A DNA stretch of 64,000 nucleotides from CAYSUS01 sp964434165 (GCA_964434165.1 CAYSUS010000005.1:66721-130720), one strand, 5' to 3'; counted from the first letter of the stretch, positions 42,612 to 51,702 are shown. Notes: generated by a model not told the origin, from the sequence alone. Program-made: numbers and translations.

Positions 42612-43292
42612 TTCACTCATCGTTCCTTTCAGCTTTCCTTCATCGAGCTCGAGTTGGCGGTTCATGCGTCGGGCGAGGCGCTCGCTATGGGTGACCACGA
42701 TGAGCATCATCTGCTCCTGCTGCTGGAGGTCGAGCAACAGGTCGGCGATCCTCTCGGCCGTGGTGCGATCGAGGTTGCCGGTCGGCTCGTCGGCCAACAG
42801 CAGCGCCGGCTGGTTGATCAGGGCCCGGGCCAGGGCCACGCGCTGCCGCTCCCCGCCCGACAGCTCGCCGGGCCGATGGTCGAGCCGGCCGCTCAGGGCC
42901 ACGCGCTTTAGCAGGTGCCGGGCGCGGTCGATCTGCTCGCGCGGCACGGAGCCGCGTGCGATGACCGGCACCAACACGTTCTCCAGCACCGAGCACTGCG
43001 GCAGCAGGTGATGATCCTGGAACACGAAGCCGATGCGGCGGTTGCGGAACGCGGCGAGGGCCGGCTCGTCCAATTCGGAGGGGTCGTGCCCGTCGAGCGT
43101 CACGCGTCCGGACGAGGGAGGCTGGAGCGTGCCGATGATGTTCAGAAGCGTGCTCTTGCCCGACCCGCTGGGCCCCACGACGGCCAGGTTCTCACCCTGG
43201 GCCAGCGAGAGCGACACGTCGCGGAGCACGACCAGAGGCTCCGCCCGGGTGGGGAACTCCTTGGAGACGTTCTCGACGGTGAGCGTGCTCAT
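42606..43292 (-). CDS. ABC exporter ATP-binding protein (LolD/MacB type)
   Basis: A 228-residue ATPase, the energy partner of the FtsX-type permease. It has Walker A GPSGSGKSTLLNIIG, LELSGGERQRVALARAL-type signature (here PGELSGGERQRVALARALIN), Walker B LLLADEPTGNLD and the H-loop VVTHSERLA. The Q-loop FVFQDHHLLPQCSVLEN is typical of the LolD/MacB branch. ATG 43292 is the natural start; the frame continues upstream for 200 codons without homology. The stop is followed after 51 bases by the GTG of the permease, with a 34-bp palindrome in the junction. Confidence 0.93.
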   Translation of the reverse strand: MSTLTVENVSKEFPTRAEPLVVLRDVSLSLAQGENLAVVGPSGSGKSTLLNIIGTLQPPSSGRVTLDGHDPSELDEPALAAFRNRRIGFVFQDHHLLPQCSVLENVLVPVIARGSVPREQIDRARHLLKRVALSGRLDHRPGELSGGERQRVALARALINQPALLLADEPTGNLDRTTAERIADLLLDLQQQEQMMLIVVTHSERLARRMNRQLELDEGKLKGTMSEE

Positions 43293-43752
43293 GGGGGTAT
43301 TGTAGCGGGCCGCTCGGGCACATGTCACGCGGGACAGAGTCCCGAGGGAATGTGTTTCTGTTTCCACGCTGTTGGGGCGAACTGCCGAGGCGGGGCCTTC
43401 TGGTTGCAACGCGTTGCATACTCGGTTCACCTCGGCAAGTGCGCCTTCCGCTGCTTCCATGCAGAATGCCGGGCCCAGGGCAACACGCTTGATGTCCGGG
43501 CCGCCTGTCACCGGCTGCCCGTCCGCGAAGCGGGCCCGAGGCCTCGCCCACACGTTCGCCCCCCACTTGACATCCACCGGGAAATCGATGACAGAAAGGA
43601 GGAATCCATACCCCCCAACCCGCCAACCGACAACGCCGGACTTTCTGGTTCGGGTTGAACCAACACACCCTCCACCGGTCGGGAACCTCTTCGAGCCTCT
43701 CAACCTCCCGCGGCAATCTGTGCCTTCCACTTCGATGCAGCCTCGCTCCGGA
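43293..43752. other. Region without a recognisable gene upstream of the ABC exporter
   Basis: This stretch lies upstream of the ABC ATPase gene and should contain its promoter. Minus-strand frames are open across it but the translation has no family resemblance and no good start. It may be the remains of a longer gene that begins at 43950. Confidence 0.4.
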
Positions 43753-43950
43753 TCATGACTCTCCGAGTAGCTCTTCAACCCCGCCGTACACGGGCCCGTC
43801 CTGCACTTGGCCGACGTCGCGTCCTGGAGCACCTTCCCCACCTGCTGGGCGCTCTCGCGAGCCAAGGCCCCCTGAAATGACTCCCTTCGATTCGCGCAGA
43901 ACTCCCTTGACCGCCTCGCAAGCAACCTCGAGAATCGTGCTCCAACCCAT
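43753..43950 (-). pseudogene. Small ORF with strong ribosome site, possibly frameshifted
   Basis: The ORF starts at ATG 43950, 6 bases after a strong GGAAGGAG site, and reads MGWSTILEVACEAVKGVLRE, a plausible amphipathic start. After about 27 residues, near a run of five G (about 43870-43880), the neighbouring frame becomes the better one (QGALARESAQQVGKVLQDAT). This pattern suggests a single-base frameshift, either real or a sequencing error, in a small gene of perhaps 60-90 residues. I do not recognise the protein. The ribosome site is one arm of a long-range inverted repeat with 44009-44019. Confidence 0.4.
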
Positions 43951-43954
43951 CACA

Positions 43955-44019
43955 GACTCCTTCCGTGTATGCTGTAACTACGTCGAGAAGCAGCCGTTAC
44001 GGTTGTGCCGGAAGGAGTC
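43955..44019. repeat. Inverted repeat GACTCCTTCCG ... CGGAAGGAGTC in the FIST gene upstream region
   Basis: An 11-bp perfect inverted repeat: arm 1 at 43955-43965, arm 2 at 44009-44019, 43 bases apart. Each arm is a strong ribosome-site sequence (AAGGAG) on one strand. Arm 1 acts for the small minus-strand ORF; arm 2 lies 90 bases before the FIST gene start. Confidence 0.55.
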
Positions 44020-44108
44020 CTGTCCTCCGATACCGATTCGTGGCATCAGAAGCGCACTCCTTCCGCAGTCTGGACTCGCCCAATAACCCCAACACCAGGA
44101 GACCCGTC

Positions 44109-45134
44109 ATGCGTACCCACTCGCTGCTGCTTGTCCTCGGACTGGCCGCTCTCCTCTCGCTGCTGTGCGGCCCCGCTCCGGCTGTTGCCGCCGACATGGT
44201 CTTCAAGACTGTGCTGCTCGAGGACGACGACGAGAACCCCGCGGCCGCCGGCAAGAAGGCCGCCGCGCAGCTCAAGAAGGCCCTCGGCGACGCGCCGCTC
44301 AAGGCGGTGATCGTCTCCGAATGCTTCGAGGACCGCGAGAACAAGGAGAAGCTGCTGGAGGGCATCTGCTCCGTGCTGCCCGGCGAGAAGGTCTTTGGCG
44401 CTGCGACCTACGGTTCGTTCAACCACGACGGCTGCACCGACTTCGACTCGGTGTGCCTGTTGGGAATCGCTGGCGAGGGGCTTGGCGTCTCGACCGCCCT
44501 GGTCACCGACCTGGGCACGGCCAAGCTCGTTCCCGAGAAGGACGAGGCCGAGATCGCCAAGCTGCTCCACGCGGCCGGCAAGAAGCTGGCGGGGGAGATC
44601 TCCCGCACCGACGCCGACAAGCTCCTGGTGCTCATCGCCGATGCCCACTCGCCCAAGAACCAGTTCCTCGTCGAGGGCGTGCAGAAGGTCCTCGGTGGGG
44701 CGTTCCCCATCACCGGCGGGTGCGCGAACAAGAACGCCGGCCAGACCTTCGTCTACTACCAGGGAAAGGCCCATGCCGATAGCGCGATCGCTCTGATGCT
44801 CTCCGGCAGCTTCCGGGTGTCGCTGGCCGGGCGCCAGGCCAACGAGGGCGACAAGGTCATCGCCACGGCGGAAGAGGGCGCGGCCGAGGCCATGCAGGGC
44901 GTCCAGGGCAAGCCGGTCGCCGTGCTGGCCTTCAATTGCGCGGGGCGCCGCAGCAAGCTGAAGACCTACGAGCCCGAGCTGGCCGCGATGCAGAAGCCGC
45001 TAGGCAAGAGCGTGCCGCTGTTCGGCTGCTACTGCGCCGGCGAGATGGGCCCGGTGGACGTGCCCGACAAGAAGCCCGGCGTCCTCTGCGGCGGCTCGGG
45101 CTGGCACGTGATGTTCACGGTGATCAGCAAGTAG
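44109..45134 (+). CDS. Secreted FIST-domain protein
   Basis: A 341-residue protein: signal peptide (LVLGLAALLSLLCGPAPAVA), then FIST N and C domains (KAVIVSECFEDRENKEKLLE, VFGAATYGSFNHDGCTD, AFPITGGCANKNAGQTFVYY, GKPVAVLAFNCAGRRSKL and VPLFGCYCAGEMGPV). FIST is a ligand-binding sensory domain usually found in the cytoplasm next to signalling proteins; here it is exported and alone, so a periplasmic binding role is more likely. ATG 44109 opens the signal peptide with AGGAG before it. Confidence 0.85.
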   Translation: MRTHSLLLVLGLAALLSLLCGPAPAVAADMVFKTVLLEDDDENPAAAGKKAAAQLKKALGDAPLKAVIVSECFEDRENKEKLLEGICSVLPGEKVFGAATYGSFNHDGCTDFDSVCLLGIAGEGLGVSTALVTDLGTAKLVPEKDEAEIAKLLHAAGKKLAGEISRTDADKLLVLIADAHSPKNQFLVEGVQKVLGGAFPITGGCANKNAGQTFVYYQGKAHADSAIALMLSGSFRVSLAGRQANEGDKVIATAEEGAAEAMQGVQGKPVAVLAFNCAGRRSKLKTYEPELAAMQKPLGKSVPLFGCYCAGEMGPVDVPDKKPGVLCGGSGWHVMFTVISK

Positions 45135-45335
45135 CCGGCGCCGCGGGACGGGAGTACTTCGCCTCCGCCCGCCTGCGTGCGGATCTGGTCCGCAAGAACG
45201 GGTAGCACGCGACCCTGCCATGCTCGCGGTAGGCCGAACCGCCGGTCCGTGCGGTTGGGGGTTCTCGTTCGGACGGAGTGGCACTCGGTCCCACGATGCG
45301 CACCCCGGCGGATTCCCCGAGCCCGAGGAGATGCG
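45135..45335. other. Short intergenic region before zupT
   Basis: About 200 bases between the FIST gene and zupT. I see no gene. A Zur- or MntR-type operator for the zinc transporter would be expected here, but I did not find a convincing palindrome. Confidence 0.4.
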
Positions 45336-46148
45336 ATGACCACCCAGGACGTCTTGATCGGATTCGCCCTGACGCTCTTCGCCGGGCTGTCGACCGGCAT
45401 CGGCAGCGCGATCGCGCTTCTTGGAAGGCGGACCAACACGCGGTTCCTCTCCCTGGCCCTGGGCTTCTCCGCGGGCGTGATGATCTACGTCTCCTTCGTG
45501 GAGATCCTGGTCAAGGGGAAGGACGCGCTCGTTGCGGAGCTCGGCGAGGCGCCCGGGGCCTGGGCCGCGGCGGCGGCCTTCTTCGGCGGGATCCTGCTGA
45601 TCGCGGTGATCGACCAGCTCGTCCCCAGCGCCGAAAACCCCCACGAGCTGCATCGCGTGGAGGAGATGGAGGAGCCGGCCGAGGTCGATCACGACCCGCG
45701 GCTGCTGCGCATGGGCGTGATGTCGGCCCTGGCCATTGCGATCCACAACTTCCCGGAGGGGATTGCGACGTTCGCCTCCGCCCTGCAGGACCCGGCCCTG
45801 GGATTGACCATCGCCGTGGCGATCGCCATCCACAACGTGCCCGAGGGGATCGCCGTGGCCGTGCCCGTTTACTACGCGACGGGCAGTCGGCGCAAGGCCT
45901 TCCTCTATTCATTCCTTTCCGGGCTGGCCGAGCCGGTGGGCGCGGTGCTGGCCTACCTGCTGTTGATCCGCTTCTTCGGCGACGTGCTATTCGGCGTGCT
46001 GTTCGCGTCGGTGGCCGGGATCATGGTGTTCATCTCGCTCGACGAGCTACTGCCCGCGGCCCGGGAATACGGGGAGCATCACCTGTCGATCTACGGCCTG
46101 GTCGCCGGGATGGCGCTGATGGCGGTGAGCTTGTTGTTGTTCCTGTGA
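45336..46148 (+). CDS. zupT: Zinc transporter ZupT (ZIP family)
   Basis: A 270-residue membrane protein that imports zinc and other divalent metals. It has eight hydrophobic segments; the metal path motifs HNFPEGIATFAS and HNVPEGIAVAV lie in the fourth and fifth, which is the ZIP/ZupT hallmark. ATG 45336 is chosen over ATG 45331, which hits a stop; GAGGAG precedes it. The length and the spacing of the HNxPEG motifs match bacterial ZupT. The gene's end is followed by an inverted repeat and the end of the beta-galactosidase gene. Confidence 0.93.
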   Translation: MTTQDVLIGFALTLFAGLSTGIGSAIALLGRRTNTRFLSLALGFSAGVMIYVSFVEILVKGKDALVAELGEAPGAWAAAAAFFGGILLIAVIDQLVPSAENPHELHRVEEMEEPAEVDHDPRLLRMGVMSALAIAIHNFPEGIATFASALQDPALGLTIAVAIAIHNVPEGIAVAVPVYYATGSRRKAFLYSFLSGLAEPVGAVLAYLLLIRFFGDVLFGVLFASVAGIMVFISLDELLPAAREYGEHHLSIYGLVAGMALMAVSLLLFL

Positions 46149-46170
46149 GGGGACTTCGTTGGCCGGTTGC

Positions 46171-46230
46171 GAGCCCCGGAGGGGCGACGGAGCGCCGGGC
46201 CCTGCCTCACCTGTCGCCCCTTCGGGGCTC
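46171..46230. repeat. Long inverted repeat GAGCCCCGGAGGGGCGAC between convergent genes
   Basis: Arm 46171-46188 pairs with 46213-46230 over 18 bases with one mismatch, enclosing 24 bases. It lies between the ends of zupT and the beta-galactosidase gene and is followed by a second hairpin at 46257-46276, so it may form a bidirectional terminator. Confidence 0.75.
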
Positions 46231-46256
46231 GCCAACATGCCGTCGCCCGGTCAGGT

Positions 46257-46276
46257 CCAGGGGCTTACGCCCCTGG
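46257..46276. repeat. Hairpin CCAGGGGC-TTAC-GCCCCTGG over the beta-galactosidase stop codon
   Basis: Arms 46257-46264 and 46269-46276 pair perfectly around TTAC. The hairpin contains the stop codon of the beta-galactosidase frame (46265-46267). Confidence 0.75.
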
Positions 46277-49200
46277 CTGTCGACGTTCGCCCCTCCCGGG
46301 GCTATCGCTTGTCGGCAGTACTCGCCTCCGCGCCTCCTCGGCGGGGCTGGTGCGGCTGGCGTCGAAGGGCTTGAGGCGAAAACGGTAGGAGTAGGGCTTG
46401 TTGGGCGGAAGCTGAAACTTCGGGTGCGGCCGGGCGCCCCAACTATTGTCCCCGCCCACGCCCATCTGCTGGAGGTCGAGATTCAGCGTGACGAAGTCCC
46501 GCCGGGCCACTTCGTGCGGGTGCTTGGCGCTCTGCAGGTCGTCGGTCGTGTAGTGTAGCGCATTGACGCTCAACAGCGGCACGCCCACGGCCAACAGGCC
46601 CACGCCGCGCCGGTTGGTCAGCGCGACCCAGCGGACGTCGGTCTTGTTACCTGTCTCCTGCGGCTCGGAGTAGGGGAAGAACTGCTCTTCGACCGTGCCG
46701 CGATACACGTCCACACGCGCGTCCTTGCGGTCCCAGTACGTTTCCTGCGGACCGCGCCCGCACCACGCCAGGGCCTCCAGGCCGGGCCTTAAGGCCATCT
46801 GCATGCCCACCCGGGGAATCTCCGGCAGCTTCTTGCCTGAGGGCGAAAGCTTCATCTCGACGATCACGTCGCCGCTGCCCAGGACGGTGTAGCGGACCGA
46901 GCAGGTCGACTCGCCGACCGGCAGCCCGGCCTCGACGTCGATCCGCACCGCCTGGGGCGACAGCCGCTTCAACTCAACCGATTCGACCTGCAAGTCGCGG
47001 CCCGCGTAGCGCCACACGCCGCACCGCTGCGGCATGCGGTTGCCGCGGTCGTTGTCGATCGGCGCCCGCCAGAAGTGCGGACGGAGTGGCTCGTGAATCA
47101 GCTCGGTCTCGCCGTGCTTCAGCGAGGTCATCACGCCTTGTTCCTTGTCGAAAGCCAACGCGAAGGCGGGCGCCGTGAGAACGGCACGGCCAGCCTCTTC
47201 GGCCAGCTTGATCTCCGGCAGGCCCCTCAGGTCGATTCTGGGCGCGGGGCTCTCCAGCGGGAGCTCAAACTGTTCCCAGGCCACCTCATGCCCGGCTGGG
47301 GCCCAGGGAGTCTCTTCCTTGAGGCGGAAGCTGAGGTTGAGGAAATACTCAACGCCGGGCTTGGCCTCGATCGGCCTCAAGTCGATCTTCACCTCGCGCC
47401 GCTGGCCCGGGCCGAGGTCGAGGTCCGCTAGCGCGCCCGACTGGAGCACGCGCCCTTCGGCCTTGATCTCCCAGACGCCCTCGACGAGGTCCTTGAGATT
47501 CGTGAAGTCGTACCAGTTCTCGATCGTGACGCTACCGGTCGTAAGGTCGGCCGGTTTGACGTGAATGTACTGGTAGATCTTCTTCACCTCGGCCAGGCCC
47601 GGGTGCGGCGTACGGTCGGCCGAGACCAGGCCGTTGCAGCAGAAGTTGTCGTCGCTGGGCGTGCCGGGCGGGCCGTAGTCGCCGCCGTAGGCCCAGAAGT
47701 AGCCCTGGCCGCCGGTCGGCTGGTGCGTGTCCGGCGCGATCGGTTTGCGCAGGGCCTGGTCGACCCAGTCCCAGATGCAGCCGCCCTGCAGGTGCTTGTT
47801 GTCGTAGATCTGCCGCCAGTAGGCCCACATGTCGCCCGAGCTGTTGCCCATCGCGTGGGAATACTCGCACATGATCAGCGGCCGGCGCTGCGGCTTGGAG
47901 GCGTACTGGCCCAGCCGGGCAGGCGGCGGGTACATGGGGCAGACAATGTCGGTGTTGGGGCCTTCGTGGGCCGGCTCCCAGTGGACGGGCCGGCTCGGAT
48001 CGCGCTGGCGAATCCACCTGGCCGTGGCCGTGAAGTTGGGTCCGTCGCCGCACTCGTTGCCCATCGACCAGATGATGACCGAGGGGTGGTTCTTGTCGCG
48101 CTCGACCATGCGCCGGCTGCGGTCGAGCACGGCATCGGCCCAGTCCGGGTTCTTGCCGGCCAGGTCCCACGCCCCATGGCACTCGCAGTTGGCCTCGTCG
48201 ATGAGGTAGAGGCCGTAACGGTCGCAAAGATCGTACCACAGCGGCGTGTGGGGATAGTGGCTGGTGCGGACCGTGTTGATGTTGTTCTGCTTCATCAGGC
48301 GGATGTCCCGGAACATCGACTCCTCGGTCACGTAGTGGCCCGTGTCGGGGTCGTGCTCGTGCCGGTTCACGCCCTTGACGAGGATCGCTCGGCCGTTGAC
48401 CAGTAGCTCGCCATCCTTGATCTCCACCTCGCGAAAGCCGACGCTCGACGGGATGACCTGGAGCAGCTTGCCGTTGTCGTCCTTGAGTGTGATGAGAAGC
48501 TGGTAGAGGTAGGGGTCCTCGGCCGACCACTTGCGCGGGTTCTCAACGCGCTTTCTGCCGACGAACTCCGTGGCACGATCGGCCGCGAGTTCTTCCGGTT
48601 TGAAGGCCAGGTCCACGACCTTGTCGCCCTCGTGGTCGAGGAGCACCGCCTCGACCGCGAACCGCGCGCTGGCCTTGCCGTTGTTGCGGACCACGGTGCT
48701 GAGCGTCAGCGTGGCGTCGCGGTACTGCGAGTCGAGATCGGTCTTGGCCCAGAAGTCGGCCACGTGCACGTTCGGTGCCGACCACAGGTAGACGTCGCGG
48801 AAGATGCCGCTTAGGCGCCAGAAGTCCTGGTCCTCGATGTACGAGCCGTCGGACCAGCGGAAGACCTGCACGGCCAAGAGGTTCTCCTGCCCGGCCGGCT
48901 TGAGGTACCTGGTGACGTTGAACTCGGCGGGCGTGCGGCTGTCCTTGCTGAAGCCGACTTTCTCTCCGTTGATCCACAAGTAGAAGGCCGACTCCACGCC
49001 GTCGAAGCACAGAAAGACCTGCCGGCCACTCCAGCCCTCGGGCACGGTGAATCGCGTGCGGTAGGAGCCGACCGGGTTGTTGTCCTCGGGCACGCGGGGC
49101 GGTGTGGGCGGTCCCCAAGGGTACTTGATATTCACGTAGATCGGGATGCCGTAGCCCTCGATTTCCATGTTCGACGGCACGGGGATCGTCTTCCATGCCG

Positions 49201-49492
49201 AGTCGTCGAAGTCCGTGCGGAAGAATTCCGTCGGGCGGTCGGCCGGTTTGGGGACCCAATGGAACCGCCAATCGCCGTTGAGAAGCTGGAAGAACGGGGA
49301 CCGCTCGCGGTCGGCCGATCGGGCGGTGGCGGCGTCGGCGAAGACCGTCATGGTCGCGTGGGGCGGTTCCTTGTTCACGCCCAGTAGCTTGGGATTCTCC
49401 CAGTCGCGGGGCTCGGCGGCTGGGGCGAACGAGATGGGCAACAGGAGGAGCATGGCCGTGCGGGCGGCGCGGGAGTGCAACGTGACAATCAC
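46265..49492 (-). CDS. lacZ: Secreted beta-galactosidase, glycoside hydrolase family 2
   Basis: A 1075-residue LacZ-type enzyme with a signal peptide (TAMLLLLPISFAPAAE). The five GH2 domains are seen in order: the sugar-binding jelly roll (WRFHWVPKPADRPTEFFRTD), immunoglobulin-like domains, and the TIM barrel with the acid/base motif SMGNECGDGP (Glu near residue 480) and the nucleophile motif MCEYSHAMGN (Glu near residue 540), then the C-terminal domain (RPHFWRAPIDNDRG). It hydrolyses beta-galactosides, here outside the cytoplasm. The GTG start has GGAG upstream. The last 31 residues after RLKPFD are encoded by the downstream repeat region. Confidence 0.95.
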   Translation of the reverse strand: MIVTLHSRAARTAMLLLLPISFAPAAEPRDWENPKLLGVNKEPPHATMTVFADAATARSADRERSPFFQLLNGDWRFHWVPKPADRPTEFFRTDFDDSAWKTIPVPSNMEIEGYGIPIYVNIKYPWGPPTPPRVPEDNNPVGSYRTRFTVPEGWSGRQVFLCFDGVESAFYLWINGEKVGFSKDSRTPAEFNVTRYLKPAGQENLLAVQVFRWSDGSYIEDQDFWRLSGIFRDVYLWSAPNVHVADFWAKTDLDSQYRDATLTLSTVVRNNGKASARFAVEAVLLDHEGDKVVDLAFKPEELAADRATEFVGRKRVENPRKWSAEDPYLYQLLITLKDDNGKLLQVIPSSVGFREVEIKDGELLVNGRAILVKGVNRHEHDPDTGHYVTEESMFRDIRLMKQNNINTVRTSHYPHTPLWYDLCDRYGLYLIDEANCECHGAWDLAGKNPDWADAVLDRSRRMVERDKNHPSVIIWSMGNECGDGPNFTATARWIRQRDPSRPVHWEPAHEGPNTDIVCPMYPPPARLGQYASKPQRRPLIMCEYSHAMGNSSGDMWAYWRQIYDNKHLQGGCIWDWVDQALRKPIAPDTHQPTGGQGYFWAYGGDYGPPGTPSDDNFCCNGLVSADRTPHPGLAEVKKIYQYIHVKPADLTTGSVTIENWYDFTNLKDLVEGVWEIKAEGRVLQSGALADLDLGPGQRREVKIDLRPIEAKPGVEYFLNLSFRLKEETPWAPAGHEVAWEQFELPLESPAPRIDLRGLPEIKLAEEAGRAVLTAPAFALAFDKEQGVMTSLKHGETELIHEPLRPHFWRAPIDNDRGNRMPQRCGVWRYAGRDLQVESVELKRLSPQAVRIDVEAGLPVGESTCSVRYTVLGSGDVIVEMKLSPSGKKLPEIPRVGMQMALRPGLEALAWCGRGPQETYWDRKDARVDVYRGTVEEQFFPYSEPQETGNKTDVRWVALTNRRGVGLLAVGVPLLSVNALHYTTDDLQSAKHPHEVARRDFVTLNLDLQQMGVGGDNSWGARPHPKFQLPPNKPYSYRFRLKPFDASRTSPAEEARRRVLPTSDSPGRGERRQPGA

Positions 49493-49530
49493 GGCGGGTC
49501 TCCAGGGTGCATCGGGCCGGAGGACCGGCC

Positions 49531-49577
49531 CTGGGGTGGCATGTGGAAGCGGCCCATCCTACCGGGCGCCACCCCAG
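49531..49577. repeat. 10-bp inverted repeat upstream of the beta-galactosidase gene
   Basis: CTGGGGTGGC (49531-49540) and GCCACCCCAG (49568-49577) pair perfectly, 27 bases apart. It lies 39-85 bases upstream of the GTG start and could be an operator or a dispersed repeat; there is no way to tell from one copy. Confidence 0.5.
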
Positions 49578-49776
49578 CCAACAAGCGCCGCGGACGCAGG
49601 ACGGTGTGCTGCTCCGTCCGATGAACCATCGAAACACCGCGGCAACGCGCACTGAACGCTGCGCGGCGGATGGCCCCCTCCCGCAAGCCCGGACTTGCCG
49701 ACCAACGGGCTCCCGCTGGTCGCCCTGGGTTCCTTGGCCGCGCGGGCCTCAGCAAGAGGAGACGGCGTTCGGCGAT

Positions 49777-50157
49777 TCAGCGTGGCTGGCGAGGCTCGAA
49801 CCGGCCGTGGATCGCGTCGTCGCGCGTGGCGAAACAGGGGAAGCGATCGTCGAGCCGGCAGACCCGCAGCGCCATGAGATTGTTCTCGGACAGCCCGCAG
49901 ATACGGAGGTGGCCGCCGGCCACGGTCGCCCGCTTCAGAAGCAGGACGAGCTGCCCGATCAGGTAGCTGAAGAGGATCGGAACCTCGTCCATCTGGAGGA
50001 TGACGTGGGAGGTGCCGTGCTGCTGGGCGAGGGACCAGACCCATTCGGCTACCGGCGGGGTCTCCGGGTAGCTGTGGTCGGGACACCGCACCCGGACCAC
50101 GAGCCAGTCGCCGGCCCGCTCGGCGTCGAGTTGCCATCCTGGGACGAGTTCGAGCAT
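49777..50157 (-). CDS. STAS-domain anti-sigma factor antagonist-like protein
   Basis: A 126-residue single STAS domain. The sequence SHVILQMDEVPILFSYLIGQ and LVLLLKRATVAGGHLRICGL matches SpoIIAA-type anti-anti-sigma factors; Ser64 falls at the site that is phosphorylated by an anti-sigma kinase in that family. It would control a sigma factor through a kinase partner; none is in the window. Start ATG 50157 opens the first strand. The neighbour upstream, on the same strand, is a small membrane protein. Confidence 0.75.
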   Translation of the reverse strand: MLELVPGWQLDAERAGDWLVVRVRCPDHSYPETPPVAEWVWSLAQQHGTSHVILQMDEVPILFSYLIGQLVLLLKRATVAGGHLRICGLSENNLMALRVCRLDDRFPCFATRDDAIHGRFEPRQPR

Positions 50158-50290
50158 CGTGCACCTGGTTTTGACGGGGCCCTGCCCAACCGTGGGGAAT
50201 GGAGCCACCTAGCCTTTGAGAATACCTCGTGGCCGGCGTTTGGATAACCCCGCCGCAGGGTCGATCTGCCCTTCCCCGACGGGCGCCGCC

Positions 50291-50740
50291 TCATGGGGCG
50301 GCTTCGATACGGGCTCGAAGGAACCGGGCGAGCCCCTCGGGGTCATCGGTCCCAATGCGGGTAGTCCTGCTGCTTTGCTGGATGACCACGCAATCGAACC
50401 CCCACAAGTTGTAGGTCCAGCCGCGCATCGGTACGTAATGGACGCCCCAACCGTCAAGGAAGTTCGTACGACCGGGCTCGACCGCGGTGATCTCGGCGTA
50501 TGGGATCCGTTTGTGGATCAGCGGGATGGGGCCGAAGCGGATCGCCAGGTGCTCGCCCTCATCCTGGACCGTGAGGTAGCGGAACGCCTCGGCGCTTAGC
50601 AAGAGGATCGCCAGCGTCGCGGTGAGGATGACCGTGCCGAGCGGGTTGCCCGCCAGCACCCACAGCAGCGGAAGGAAGGCAAGTACGCTCAGATAGATCA
50701 CCCAGTGCAAGCGTCCGTGTTGCGTGTGGGAGTACTGCAT
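50291..50740 (-). CDS. Small membrane protein of unknown function
   Basis: A 149-residue protein with two adjacent membrane segments (LHWVIYLSVLAFLPLLWVLA, TVILTATLAILLLSAE) and a C-terminal domain of PH-like pattern (EHLAIRFGPIPLIHKRIPYA, RTNFLDGWGVHYVPMRGWTY). I do not recognise a named family. Start ATG 50740 is chosen because the frame upstream has no homology. It lies between the LRR protein and the STAS protein genes. Confidence 0.6.
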   Translation of the reverse strand: MQYSHTQHGRLHWVIYLSVLAFLPLLWVLAGNPLGTVILTATLAILLLSAEAFRYLTVQDEGEHLAIRFGPIPLIHKRIPYAEITAVEPGRTNFLDGWGVHYVPMRGWTYNLWGFDCVVIQQSSRTTRIGTDDPEGLARFLRARIEAAP

Positions 50741-50928
50741 GGCGGGGTCTCCGGTGTGGGCGACGCGTGCATGGAGCGGCTCCTTCGGGATCGGGCCCGA
50801 GCGATCGGGGGCCTGCCCGCGCTCGGTCTTCCCTGTAGTTCGGCTGCCGCGGGCGGAGATTGAACCTTCAGGAGCCACACTCGGCCGCGCCCGAGCGGGT
50901 TGCGACGGAGCATGCCGCACAGCCCGCA

Positions 50929-51702
50929 CTAGTGATAGACGATCGTCTCGGGGAGCTGCTTGCGCAGGGCGGCCGCGCCCTGCTCGGTGACCTGGGTGTC
51001 GAGCAGGTAAAGGTGCTTCAGGCGATCGAGCTTGGCGAGGTGGGCGAGGCCCTCGTCATCCACGTGCGTGCCGGAGAGGTCGAGGACCTCGAGATTCTCC
51101 AGGCCGGAGAGGGGCTCCAGGCCGGCGCTCGTCACGTTGGTCTCGCGTAGGAAAAGCACCTTGACACGCGACAGTGCAGTGAGGTGCTCCATGCCGGCGT
51201 CGGTAACGTTGGTCCGGGTGAGATAGAGCGTCGTGAGCCGGGGCAGGGCGGAGACGTACACGAGCCCGTCATCGCCCACCTCCGTCATGGTCAGGTACAG
51301 CGTCTCCAGCGAGCCGAGGCCGAGCAGGTGCTTCATGCCGTCGTCCGTGACCCGGGTCTCGACCAGGTCGAGGGCCTTGAGATGATCGAGGCCCACCAGA
51401 TGTCCCAACTCGGCGTCGTTGACCAGGTGGCGGTTGAAGAAGACGAGGACGACGTTGCCGTCCTGGTCCAGGTTGACGTTGCGTATGGAGGGGATGTCCT
51501 GGAGCTTCCGAGACGTCGCCTCTCCCCCGATGCCCTCGGCGTCGGCCTCGGTGGCGTGCGGTAGGGAGCTTCCCGAGGTGCCCACGAACTGGAAGGCGTC
51601 GCAGCCGCCGAAGCAGCCCAGTCCGAGCAGCGCAAAATACTGGCAGATCGCAGCGGGGACGGATCGTGCGGGACGGAGGCGGTCGGATACCGTGAGGGGC
51701 AT
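50929..51702 (-). CDS. Leucine-rich repeat protein with signal/lipoprotein-like N-terminus
   Basis: A 257-residue protein whose second half consists of about seven leucine-rich repeats of the bacterial/ribonuclease-inhibitor-like type, for example LKALDLVETRVTDDGMKHLL, LETLYLTMTEVGDDGLVYVS and LEVLDLSGTHVDDEGLAHLA. The N-terminus has a hydrophobic stretch with Cys-rich end (LLGLGCFGGCDAF), which may be a lipobox. LRR proteins of this kind are common in Planctomycetota and act in protein binding; target unknown. Confidence 0.8.
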   Translation of the reverse strand: MPLTVSDRLRPARSVPAAICQYFALLGLGCFGGCDAFQFVGTSGSSLPHATEADAEGIGGEATSRKLQDIPSIRNVNLDQDGNVVLVFFNRHLVNDAELGHLVGLDHLKALDLVETRVTDDGMKHLLGLGSLETLYLTMTEVGDDGLVYVSALPRLTTLYLTRTNVTDAGMEHLTALSRVKVLFLRETNVTSAGLEPLSGLENLEVLDLSGTHVDDEGLAHLAKLDRLKHLYLLDTQVTEQGAAALRKQLPETIVYH

